Of a stretch of 64,000 nt of DNA, positions 25,262 to 33,247 are shown one piece after another. The translations under genes and the position numbers were made by a program. Numbering within the stretch: position 1 is the stretch's first letter; each line of letters starts with the position of its first letter. The stretch covers positions 1 to 64,000 of the forward strand of contig CAZBRO010000015.1 in NCBI GenBank assembly GCA_964494505.1, written 5' to 3'. The stretch is from CAIYRG01 sp964494505 (lineage in GTDB: Bacteria > Pseudomonadota > Alphaproteobacteria > Micropepsales > Micropepsaceae). Below the pieces are notes generated by a model. It saw only the letters and a list, made by a program, of their open reading frames with translations. It was not told the origin of the DNA and did not search any database.

Positions 25262-26392
25262 ATGTTCCAGCGCATGCGCCATATTCTGATCAAGGAATTC
25301 CTGGAAATAAGAAGGGATAAATGGGCCCTGATCCGCCTTCTCATCCCGCCCATTCTGCAGATTCTCGTGTTCGGCTATGCCGCGACGTTCGATGTCTGGA
25401 ATGTGCCGACGGCAGTGCTTGACCTCGACCATACGTTCGAAAGCCGTGATTTTCTTTCCCATGTGACGGCCGACGGGCGCTTCCATATCGTGCTCGTCGC
25501 GAGCAACCAGCGTCAGGTCGACCAGGCGATTGACGATAGTGACGCGATCATCGCGCTGGTCATTCATCCGGGATTCGCCAATCTGCTGGAGAAGGGCCAA
25601 ACCGCTCCGCTGCAAGCCGTCGTCGATGGGACGAATTCCAACAGCGCCCTCATGGCCCTGGGCTATCTTGGCCAAATGGCAGCGACGTTTTCGCAAAGCT
25701 ATGCGCTTGATCGGTTGCACCGGCAGTTCGGTGCGCGCGCCAAGCTCGTTGAAGTTTCTCTGCAACCACGGCCCTGGTTCAATGAGGAACTGAACAGTCG
25801 CTGGTTTTTTGTGCCGGGGCTGATCGGAACGCTGACACTTGTTAGTGTCGTCAATCTGACTGCGTTTGCGATCGTGCGCGAGCGTGAGGTCGGTACGCTG
25901 GAACAGATCATGGTGACGCCAATTCGCCCATCGGAATTTATTCTCGGGAAGACCTTGCCGGCTTTTCTAATCGGGTTGATCGAAACCATCATAATCGCCG
26001 CGTTCGGCGTTGTCTGGTTCCATGTGCCGTTTGCTGGAAACCCCCTCGTCCTTCTCGCCGGAACGTCCCTTTTCCTCCTCAGCACGCTGGGCCTGGGTCT
26101 TTTGCTTTCGACCGTCTGCAAGACGCAGCAGCAGGCATTTGCTTCGACGTTTTTCGTGCTCAATCCACTGTTTATTCTTTCTGGTTTCAGTTTTCCCATC
26201 GCGAGCATGCCAGTGTTTCTGCAATGGATGACGTACATCAACCCGCTGCGGCATTATCTCATCGTCATTCGAGGGACGTTTTTGAAGGGCGTCGGCTTTG
26301 ACGTCCTATGGCCGCAGATGCTGATGATGGCCGCTTTGGCCACCGTTCTGCTGGCAGTCGCGATATCGCGATTCCGGAAATCTCTCGATTAG
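25262..26392 (+). CDS. ABC-2 type permease (YbhR-like)
   Basis: 376 residues from ATG 25262. Same architecture as the preceding permease, with KEFLEIRRDKWAL at the N-terminus and REREVGTLEQIMVTPIRPSEFILGK in the ABC-2 signature region. It is the last gene of the efflux operon and is convergent with cydB, 81 bp away. Confidence 0.9.
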   Translation: MFQRMRHILIKEFLEIRRDKWALIRLLIPPILQILVFGYAATFDVWNVPTAVLDLDHTFESRDFLSHVTADGRFHIVLVASNQRQVDQAIDDSDAIIALVIHPGFANLLEKGQTAPLQAVVDGTNSNSALMALGYLGQMAATFSQSYALDRLHRQFGARAKLVEVSLQPRPWFNEELNSRWFFVPGLIGTLTLVSVVNLTAFAIVREREVGTLEQIMVTPIRPSEFILGKTLPAFLIGLIETIIIAAFGVVWFHVPFAGNPLVLLAGTSLFLLSTLGLGLLLSTVCKTQQQAFASTFFVLNPLFILSGFSFPIASMPVFLQWMTYINPLRHYLIVIRGTFLKGVGFDVLWPQMLMMAALATVLLAVAISRFRKSLD

Positions 26393-26396
26393 CCGG

Positions 26397-26422
26397 CGCG
26401 CGCTCATACCCGTGAGCGTGCG
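26397..26422. other. 10-bp-stem hairpin between convergent operons
   Basis: CGCGCGCTCA pairs with TGAGCGTGCG around a hexaloop, with one G-T pair. It sits between the efflux operon end and the cydB end and could slow transcription from both sides, but there is no T tract on either strand. Confidence 0.4.
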
Positions 26423-26473
26423 CGATCTGCGCCATCCTCATCTGCGGGAATGACTTCCGCGTTACATGAGCGT

Positions 26474-27472
26474 TCAGCGTTCGTAACCGGTCCCGATCTT
26501 TCCCCGGAACGTCCAATATGCATAGCTAAGATAAGCGAGTGTGATCGGCATGATGACCGCCGTCCCGATACCTAAGAATATTAGCGTGTCTGTTGCGCCG
26601 GCCGCCTGCCAGATCGTGACGCTTTCGGGGATCGCATAGGGCCACAGGCTGATTCCGAGGCCGCCAAAGGCCATCAACGCCAGCGCAACGGACAGCAGTA
26701 ACGGCAATCCATCGCGCGGCGCGGGGATCGCACGCCAGATGCCGAAGGCAAGCGCGGCCGTCACCAATGGCACTGGACACAGAAAGAGGATATTGGGCAA
26801 TGAAAACCAACGCCGCGCGATGTCCGAATGGGTCAGCGGAGTCCAAATGCTGATGATGGCGATGAAAAGCAGCGTCGCGGTCAGGGCCCTGGGCGCAATA
26901 GCGCGCGCAAAGGCTTGGGTTGTTCCTTCGGTCTTGTAGATCAGCCACGCCGCGCCCAAAAGCGCGTACCCGGCCACCACGCCCAATGCGCTCGCGAAAG
27001 CAAAGGGACTCAAAAAGGAGAAAGTGCTTCCGGCGAACTGCCCGTCGCGAACCGGTACGCCATCGATGAATGCGCCCAGCATCAGGCCTTGCATCAGCGC
27101 AGCGAGCCCTGAGCCCAAAGAGAAGGCCCAGTCCCAAAGAATGCGCGAGCGATGCGCGCGAAACCTGAATTCGAACGCAACACCGCGGAACACAAGCGCG
27201 AACAGCATTACCGTCAGCGGCAGATAGAAGGCAGGAAGCACAACCGCATAGACCAGCGGAAACGCCGCGAACAGGAGCGCTCCACCCATCACGAGCCAGG
27301 TTTCATTGCCGTCCCAGACGGGCCCCACCGAATTCATCATCGCGTCACGTTCGCGGTAGGATGGCGCGAGTAGAAACAGAATACCTATGCCGAGATCCAG
27401 GCCGTCGAGCAGCGCATAAAGCGCCACTGAAAATGCCACGGCCAATGCGAAAAAGACCGGAAGGTCGATCAT
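26474..27472 (-). CDS. cydB: Cytochrome bd-type ubiquinol oxidase subunit II
   Basis: 332 residues from ATG 27472, which fits the family N-terminus (MIDLPVFFALAVAFSVALYALLDGLDLG); the frame is open upstream only inside cydA. About eight transmembrane helices; the GP.WDGNETWL motif of CydB is present. With CydA it forms the quinol-oxidising, oxygen-reducing terminal oxidase in the inner membrane. It starts 7 bp after the cydA stop. No small CydX-like frame was recognised after it. Confidence 0.93.
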   Translation of the reverse strand: MIDLPVFFALAVAFSVALYALLDGLDLGIGILFLLAPSYRERDAMMNSVGPVWDGNETWLVMGGALLFAAFPLVYAVVLPAFYLPLTVMLFALVFRGVAFEFRFRAHRSRILWDWAFSLGSGLAALMQGLMLGAFIDGVPVRDGQFAGSTFSFLSPFAFASALGVVAGYALLGAAWLIYKTEGTTQAFARAIAPRALTATLLFIAIISIWTPLTHSDIARRWFSLPNILFLCPVPLVTAALAFGIWRAIPAPRDGLPLLLSVALALMAFGGLGISLWPYAIPESVTIWQAAGATDTLIFLGIGTAVIMPITLAYLSYAYWTFRGKIGTGYER

Positions 27473-27479
27473 GGCCGCA

Positions 27480-28862
27480 TCATTCAGCAGGGCCGCGTGC
27501 GGGCGCCGAATCCCGGCCGGGACGCAACGCGAAGGGTGCTTGCGCCGGCTTTGGCGGATGCGGCCCGGCGAGCACGATGCGCCCCGCGTAATAAAAGAAG
27601 GCGGCGAGCAGCAGGAGATAGATGACAATGAAAAGCGCGAAAGACGTCGCCACCGCGCCTGACGCAACCGGCGCCACAGCCTCGGCGGTGCGCAACTGTC
27701 CATAGATCAGCCAAGGTTGACGGCCGGCTTCGGTGACCGTCCAGCCGCTTAGAATTGCGATGAACCCGAGCGGGCTGGAGAATGCGCACACAAAACTGAA
27801 CCAGGACGTATCGTAGAGTCGCCCGCGCCAGCGCAACCAAAGTCCAGTCCAGGCGATGGCGATCAGCGCGAGCCCGATAGCGACCATGATGCGAAACGCG
27901 AAGAAAACGATCGGCACATAGGGGCGATCTTCCGGCGCCGCGGATTTTAGCCCCTGCACCACGCCGTTGACACGATGCGTGAGAATGAGGCTGCCGAGTT
28001 CGGGTATCGCGATTGCATAGTCATTGCGTTCGCCCGCCATGTCGGGCCACGCGAACAGAGTCAGCGGCTGATGCGGCTCCGTTTCCCAATCGCCCTCCAT
28101 CGCCGCGACCTTGATGGGCTGGTAGCGAAGGCTGTTGAGTCCGTGCGCGTCGCCGATTGCAAGTTGCAGCGGCGCGAGCACGGCTGCGATCCCTATTGCG
28201 ACCGAAAAGCCCGCACGGGCAAAGGCAAGATGTTGCCGCCGCCAGAGATACCAACCCATTACGCCAATGACGACGAACGTGCCGGTCAGATAGGCGGCAA
28301 CGACCATATGGAAGAAACGGTACGGAAAGGACGGCGTGAAAATCGCCGCCCACCAGGAGACGATCCTGAAATTGTCGCCTTCCAGGCGAAAGCCGGCTGG
28401 CGTCTGCATCCAACTGTTCGCCGCCAGAATCCAGAATGCGCTCGCCACAGCGCCAAGCGCCACTACCATGCAGGAGAGTGAATGCAGCCGCGGTGGAAAG
28501 CGGTCTATGCCAAACAGCATGATCCCGATGAATCCGGCTTCCAGGAAAAACGCTGTGAGCACCTCATAGCCGAAGAACGGCCCCAACACATTGCTGGTAC
28601 GCTCTGCAAAGACACTCCAATTGGTCCCGATCTCATAGGACAGAACGATTCCGGTCACGACACCCATCGCGAAGCCGAGCGCGAACAGATGAATCCAGAA
28701 GCGCAATTGCTCTCGATAGACTTGCTTGCGCGTGACAAGCCACATCAAATTCAGAACGACAATGAACCCGGAGATACCGATGGTATAAGCCGGCCACAAT
28801 ATGTGATAGCCGATCGTGAACGCGAATTGCAGGCGGGACAGCATCACTGCATCGAGGGTCAT
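27480..28862 (-). CDS. cydA: Cytochrome bd-type ubiquinol oxidase subunit I (CIO-like, short Q loop)
   Basis: 460 residues from ATG 28862 (TLDAVMLSRLQFAFTIGYHILWPAYTIG matches family starts); an in-frame ATG at 28904 adds 14 residues. Nine or so membrane helices. The haem ligand regions are recognisable: the early His in GYHILWPAYT, His in FFHMVVAAYL and Met within the sixth helix area. E. coli CydA has about 520 residues with a long Q loop; this protein lacks that insertion, as in cyanide-insensitive oxidases (CioA). It is divergent from the NHL-repeat gene across 345 bp. Confidence 0.93.
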   Translation of the reverse strand: MTLDAVMLSRLQFAFTIGYHILWPAYTIGISGFIVVLNLMWLVTRKQVYREQLRFWIHLFALGFAMGVVTGIVLSYEIGTNWSVFAERTSNVLGPFFGYEVLTAFFLEAGFIGIMLFGIDRFPPRLHSLSCMVVALGAVASAFWILAANSWMQTPAGFRLEGDNFRIVSWWAAIFTPSFPYRFFHMVVAAYLTGTFVVIGVMGWYLWRRQHLAFARAGFSVAIGIAAVLAPLQLAIGDAHGLNSLRYQPIKVAAMEGDWETEPHQPLTLFAWPDMAGERNDYAIAIPELGSLILTHRVNGVVQGLKSAAPEDRPYVPIVFFAFRIMVAIGLALIAIAWTGLWLRWRGRLYDTSWFSFVCAFSSPLGFIAILSGWTVTEAGRQPWLIYGQLRTAEAVAPVASGAVATSFALFIVIYLLLLAAFFYYAGRIVLAGPHPPKPAQAPFALRPGRDSAPARGPAE

Positions 28863-29207
28863 GGCATACTCTACCAGCCATTTGAACCATGCCACAAAGG
28901 GCATGTTCGTACTCAGGTACTGTGAAGCTCGATGTCACATTGAAGCTCGGGCATTCCGACCATCAGTACGAACGTCTGAACTGGCCGGATAGCGGCCATT
29001 CAGAACCCGCAATGAGTTTCCTGTTGGCGCTCCCAGATAAGCCGAGATGTCCCCCCGGGTCCGCCACATGGCTTCGGCCGCACAGGCCGCATCGGCTTGC
29101 CGCACCGTTGTACAAATGCGATCCTGTGCACAGCGCGGGCAGCAAGTGTTTGCAGCCGTGCGGAGCGTTGGAGAGGCAGTTCACTTGCCGCCGGGAGGGT
29201 TGACACC
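28863..29207. promoter_or_regulatory. Divergent promoter region cydA / NHL gene with imperfect hairpin
   Basis: Gene-free 345 bp. At 28976-29003 an inverted repeat pairs CTGAA-c-TGGCCG with CGGCCATTCAG around a GATAG loop (11 bp with one bulged base). Upstream lies a direct repeat of tgaagctcg (near 28923 and 28941). No perfect TTGAT-N4-ATCAA Fnr box was seen. Confidence 0.4.
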
Positions 29208-30308
29208 ATGTTGAAAGCAGTAGGTTTTGCAGCAATATGCGGTTCCGCGCTGTTGGCGGCATTCGGTCCCGTAAAAGCGCAGATTTCAAGCAATCCTTAT
29301 CATGTCGATTACAACTGGGACAAAATCCAGGGCCGCAAGATCGGTGTTGCTAGCGGATTCAAAATGGATCCCGACGGCAAACATCTTTGGATCATCGACC
29401 GTTGCGGCGCCAATGGCTGTGCCGATTCGGACCTCGATCCGATCATCGAGGTCACACTCGATGGCAAAATGGTCAAGAGCTTCGGCAAGGGATTGATCGG
29501 CTTCCCGCACGGACTGTTCGTCGACAAACAAGGAAATGTCTGGGTGACCGATGGCGCGCCCGAGGGCGATCCGCGCGCGGCCGCGAGCGTCAGAAAGCAT
29601 ATCGGCCACACGGTGATGAAATTCAGCCCCGACGGAAAGGTTCTGCTGACCCTTGGCACGCCGGGTGTCTCAGGCGGCGATGCCACACACATGAACGGAC
29701 CAACCGGCGTGGTTGTGCAGGATGACGGGACGATCTGGGTAACGGACGGCCACGGCACCGGAACATTTTCGGGGCCTTACAAGGACAACATGTATGCATC
29801 GCGCGGCGGCAACAACCGCCTGGTGGAATTCTCGCCCGACGGCAAATTTGTCCGGCAATGGGGCGGCGGTAAGGGCTCCGAAGGCAGTATGCCGCTGCAA
29901 TTCAATGATCCCCACGACATCGAGCTCGATCCCGCCACGGGAAATATGTACATCGCCGACCGGGGCAATCAGCGGGTTCAGGTCATCGACAAGCACGGAA
30001 ACTTCATCTCGCGCTGGACGCAGTTCGGCAAACCGAGCGCGATTGCGATCGACAACAAAGAACATATCTATGTGGCCGACGGAATGTCGAATGAGCGCTG
30101 GAATCCAGGCTGGGAACGGGGCATCCGCGTCGGCGACATCAAGACCGGTTGGGTGAAGGCCTTCATACCGGATGAAATAGACACTCCGGTGGGCAATGGC
30201 GTTGCGGGCACCGAATTTCTCGGCGTGGATCCGGATGGCAATATTTATTCCGGCGGCGCAGGCATCAAGGGAATGGTGGTGCACAAACCGTTCCGCCCGT
30301 TGGATTAG
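29208..30308 (+). CDS. Secreted NHL-repeat beta-propeller protein (PAL-like)
   Basis: 366 residues from ATG 29208, with a GGAGGG ribosome site. A signal peptide (MLKAVGFAAICGSALLAAFGPVKA) is followed by about five or six NHL-type blades, such as FPHGLFVDKQGNVWVTD, MNGPTGVVVQDDGTIWVTDG and FNDPHDIELDPATGNMYIADRGNQRVQV. The overall look is of the peptidyl-hydroxyglycine amidating-lyase (PAL)-like family, but lyase activity is not demonstrated for bacterial members. A paralog lies at 62069-63178. It is convergent with the molybdenum subunit gene, 30 bp away. Confidence 0.85.
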   Translation: MLKAVGFAAICGSALLAAFGPVKAQISSNPYHVDYNWDKIQGRKIGVASGFKMDPDGKHLWIIDRCGANGCADSDLDPIIEVTLDGKMVKSFGKGLIGFPHGLFVDKQGNVWVTDGAPEGDPRAAASVRKHIGHTVMKFSPDGKVLLTLGTPGVSGGDATHMNGPTGVVVQDDGTIWVTDGHGTGTFSGPYKDNMYASRGGNNRLVEFSPDGKFVRQWGGGKGSEGSMPLQFNDPHDIELDPATGNMYIADRGNQRVQVIDKHGNFISRWTQFGKPSAIAIDNKEHIYVADGMSNERWNPGWERGIRVGDIKTGWVKAFIPDEIDTPVGNGVAGTEFLGVDPDGNIYSGGAGIKGMVVHKPFRPLD

Positions 30309-30338
30309 CCATCAGTTTCAGCCGGGAATATCCGGGTG

Positions 30339-32510
30339 CTACACCCCTCCGTTGCTAAGATCCTGTCCGCGGATCGGCAGCGAGCGTAAGCGCTTGCCGG
30401 TGGCGGCGAAGATCGCATTGGTGATCGCGGGCTGGATCATGGTCGCGCCGGGTTCGCCGATACCGCCCCATCGCTTGCCGGGCGTGGGCGAGATGTAGAC
30501 TTCCGTCTTCGGCGCGTCCTTGAGGCGCACGACCGGATAGGTATCGAAATTGCCCTGTTCGACGCGGCCGTCCTTGACTGTGATCTCGCCGAACAGCGCC
30601 GCTGAAAGCCCGTAGATCATGCCGCCTTCGAGTTGCGTCTCGACGCCGCGCGGGTTGACGACCGTGCCGCAATCGCACGCGATGACCACGCGCTCGACCT
30701 TGACTTGGCCGTTACTCACCGCAACCTCGGCGATCATGCCGACGATCGAGTCATAAGACTCGTTAAGGGCGACGCCACGTCCTGAACCGCGAGGCATCGG
30801 CTTGCCCCAGTCGCCCTTCTCGACCAGGAGATCGATCACCTGCTGGAAGTCGGGGCGATGCGCAAGCAGCTCGCGCCGCAGCTCCACCGGGTCCTTGCCG
30901 GACGCGTGCGCCATTTCGTCGATGAAGCTTTCCATGAAGAACACGTTCTGCGAATGGCCCGGTGCGCGCCATGGGCCAAGCGGCACATGGGTGTTCTTGA
31001 GGATGGAGACTACGCGGTAGTTCGGTAGCTTGTAGGCCGTGTTGATCAAGCCCTGCATCGTCTGCGCGTCGAGCCCGTCCTTCACGGCGCCCGGGTTCGC
31101 GCTGCCCGCGGAGTTGCGCATATCGAGCGCAATCGGCGTTCCGTCGGCCGCAAAACCCGCCTTGAAGCGGATCGCGGCCTGCGTGCGGTAACGGCCCTGT
31201 CGAATTTCTTCCTCGCGTGTCCAGACAAGCTTCACCGGCTTGCCGACCGCCTTGGAAACCGCAACGGCTTGGGCAACTTCGTCGGGACCCAACCTTCGGC
31301 CGAAGCCGCCGCCGGAAAACGTGTTGTGGATGAAGACGTTCTCAGGCTTCTGGCCTGAGGCTTGTGCGGCAAGAGCCAGCGCGGCGTCGGCGTTCTGAGT
31401 GCCAACCCAAACGTCCACACGATCGGCCTGCACATGCGCGATGGCGTTGAGCGGCTCCATGGGTGCGTGCGCGATGATCGGCACGTCGTAGGTTGCCTCG
31501 ACCACCTTGGCGGCTGTGGCCATGGCGGCGTCGACGTTGCCGTCGTGACGCGCCTCGGCGCCTTTCTGGTCCAGCGCATCAAGATACGCCTTGCGGAATT
31601 GCGCGCTGTTGGTTGTGCCTGCAGGCCCGACCTCCCACTCGATCTTCAGCGCGTTCAGCGCTTTCTGAGCGCGGAAGGTGCGGTCCGCCACGACAGCGAC
31701 CGCGTCCTTGAGCTTGACCACTTGAACGCCGCCGCGGCGGGAGGCGATCGCGCTTTCGTCGACCGATTTCACCGTGCCGCCGAACACCGGGGATTTGATG
31801 ATCGCGGCCCGCACCATGCCGGGCACTTCCAAATCGATTCCGTATTTCGCCGAACCGTTGATCTTGAGGGGCACGTCCAACCGCGCGAGCCGCCGGCCGA
31901 TGAACTTGTACTGATCCGGCCGCTTGAGCGCCGGCTCCTTGTCGAGTTTGATTGCCGCCGCCTCGACCGCCAGTTCGCCGAAACGGTAGGTGCGCGCGCT
32001 CGGCTTGTGCGTGACCTTGCTCATGGCGGCCTGGCACTCGGACGCAGGCACGCTCCAGCGCTTCGCAGCCGCAGCGATCAAGCGTTCGCGCGCGCTCGCG
32101 CCGGCCTGCTGGACGATATCGCCGGTCTCGCGCACGGCACGGCTGCCGCCGGTGGAGAGGCTTCCGTAAACTTTGTTCTCCCTGACATTGCGATTGGCCG
32201 AAGCATATTCCGGCTTGACCAGCGCCCAATCGCATTCGAGCTCCTCGGCCAGAATCTGCGGCAGGGCGGTGAAGCTCCCTTGCCCCATCTCGGCGCGCCC
32301 ATAGCGGATGATCACGGTGTCATCGGGCTGGATCACGACCCAGGCGTTGATCTCGCCGGGATAGCGGGTGGTGTCATCGTTCCAGGGACGCACGCTCAAG
32401 GTTGCTGCCTCCGCCGGAGCGAAGATGCCGACGCCGAGCGCAAAGCCGCCGCCGGCGGTGAGCGCAGTGGCGACGAACTGGCGACGGGAGAGATTTGTAA
32501 AGGTCATCAT
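30339..32510 (-). CDS. Molybdopterin-binding subunit, isoquinoline 1-oxidoreductase beta type (copy 1)
   Basis: 723 residues. A Tat signal, LSRRQFVATALTAGGG, marks export with bound cofactor. The molybdopterin motifs GGGFGRRLG and the catalytic-Glu motif GIGEPGATMIQPAITNAIF are present, as in the xanthine-dehydrogenase family. It hydroxylates a heterocycle or aldehyde in the periplasm with electrons leaving through the 2Fe-2S partner; the substrate is unknown. Its ribosome site is GGAGGG. The small subunit gene ends 13 bp upstream, forming an operon. Confidence 0.9.
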   Translation of the reverse strand: MMTFTNLSRRQFVATALTAGGGFALGVGIFAPAEAATLSVRPWNDDTTRYPGEINAWVVIQPDDTVIIRYGRAEMGQGSFTALPQILAEELECDWALVKPEYASANRNVRENKVYGSLSTGGSRAVRETGDIVQQAGASARERLIAAAAKRWSVPASECQAAMSKVTHKPSARTYRFGELAVEAAAIKLDKEPALKRPDQYKFIGRRLARLDVPLKINGSAKYGIDLEVPGMVRAAIIKSPVFGGTVKSVDESAIASRRGGVQVVKLKDAVAVVADRTFRAQKALNALKIEWEVGPAGTTNSAQFRKAYLDALDQKGAEARHDGNVDAAMATAAKVVEATYDVPIIAHAPMEPLNAIAHVQADRVDVWVGTQNADAALALAAQASGQKPENVFIHNTFSGGGFGRRLGPDEVAQAVAVSKAVGKPVKLVWTREEEIRQGRYRTQAAIRFKAGFAADGTPIALDMRNSAGSANPGAVKDGLDAQTMQGLINTAYKLPNYRVVSILKNTHVPLGPWRAPGHSQNVFFMESFIDEMAHASGKDPVELRRELLAHRPDFQQVIDLLVEKGDWGKPMPRGSGRGVALNESYDSIVGMIAEVAVSNGQVKVERVVIACDCGTVVNPRGVETQLEGGMIYGLSAALFGEITVKDGRVEQGNFDTYPVVRLKDAPKTEVYISPTPGKRWGGIGEPGATMIQPAITNAIFAATGKRLRSLPIRGQDLSNGGV

Positions 32511-32523
32511 GGTGCCCTCCCGC

Positions 32524-32979
32524 TCACGTACGCATCAAGGCTGCAGCGCGATGCACCGCGCGGCGGAGCCGCTCGTAGGTGCCGCAACGGCAGATGTTGG
32601 TGAGATTGGCGTCGATATCGGCGTCGGTCGGGTTTGGATTGGTCTTGAGATAGGCGACCGTCGCCATGATCTGGCCGGACTGGCAGTAGCCGCATTGCGG
32701 GACCTGTTCGGTCAACCACGCCTGCTGAACCGGGTGCGTGCTGTTGGGCGACAGCCCCTCGATGGTCGTGATCTGCTTTCCGGCGACGGTCCTGACCGGC
32801 ACCGAGCAGGACCGAATGGCCTCTCCGTTGACGTGCACGGTGCAAGCACCGCACTGGGCGATGCCGCAGCCGAATTTCGTTCCCGTCAGTCCGATCTCTT
32901 CCCGCAACACCCAGAGAAGCGGGGTCTCATCCTCGACATCGATCTGATGCGAGGTCCCGTTGACGACGATGTTGACCAT
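32524..32979 (-). CDS. 2Fe-2S subunit, isoquinoline 1-oxidoreductase alpha type (copy 1)
   Basis: 151 residues from ATG 32979 (MVNIVVNG, with AGGAAGG upstream). Two iron-sulfur motifs: plant-type CGIAQCGACTVH...C in the N-half and CGYCQSGQ...CRCGTY in the helical C-half. It passes electrons from the molybdenum site of the following subunit. It lacks its own signal and probably rides with the Tat partner. Confidence 0.92.
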   Translation of the reverse strand: MVNIVVNGTSHQIDVEDETPLLWVLREEIGLTGTKFGCGIAQCGACTVHVNGEAIRSCSVPVRTVAGKQITTIEGLSPNSTHPVQQAWLTEQVPQCGYCQSGQIMATVAYLKTNPNPTDADIDANLTNICRCGTYERLRRAVHRAAALMRT

Positions 32980-33247
32980 GATGTCCTTCCTCGTGCCTTC
33001 CGCCGGGCAGCCGGCCGGCGCAAAACCGGGGTGCCTCAAACCCATTCAACCTAGCACGGATTGCTTCCCGTGCGCAGCAAACGCGCGTTCCGATGACGAT
33101 CGGCACGATAAGATTTTGATCTTTCTGGTATTTTACGAGGCCCCACTCCGACGCCCATTCTCACTGTGCCGCTCGATGGGCGCAGACGTCGGAGGTTACG
33201 CGACTGCGGTTCGAAATAGCGTGCCAAACAGGCAATACGAGTCCGAA

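Noticed and set aside
31362..32603. A 413-codon frame on the plus strand
   Set aside because: Opposite the molybdenum subunit, which has clear motifs and a Tat signal; the frame is rich in Arg and His with no homology I recognise.
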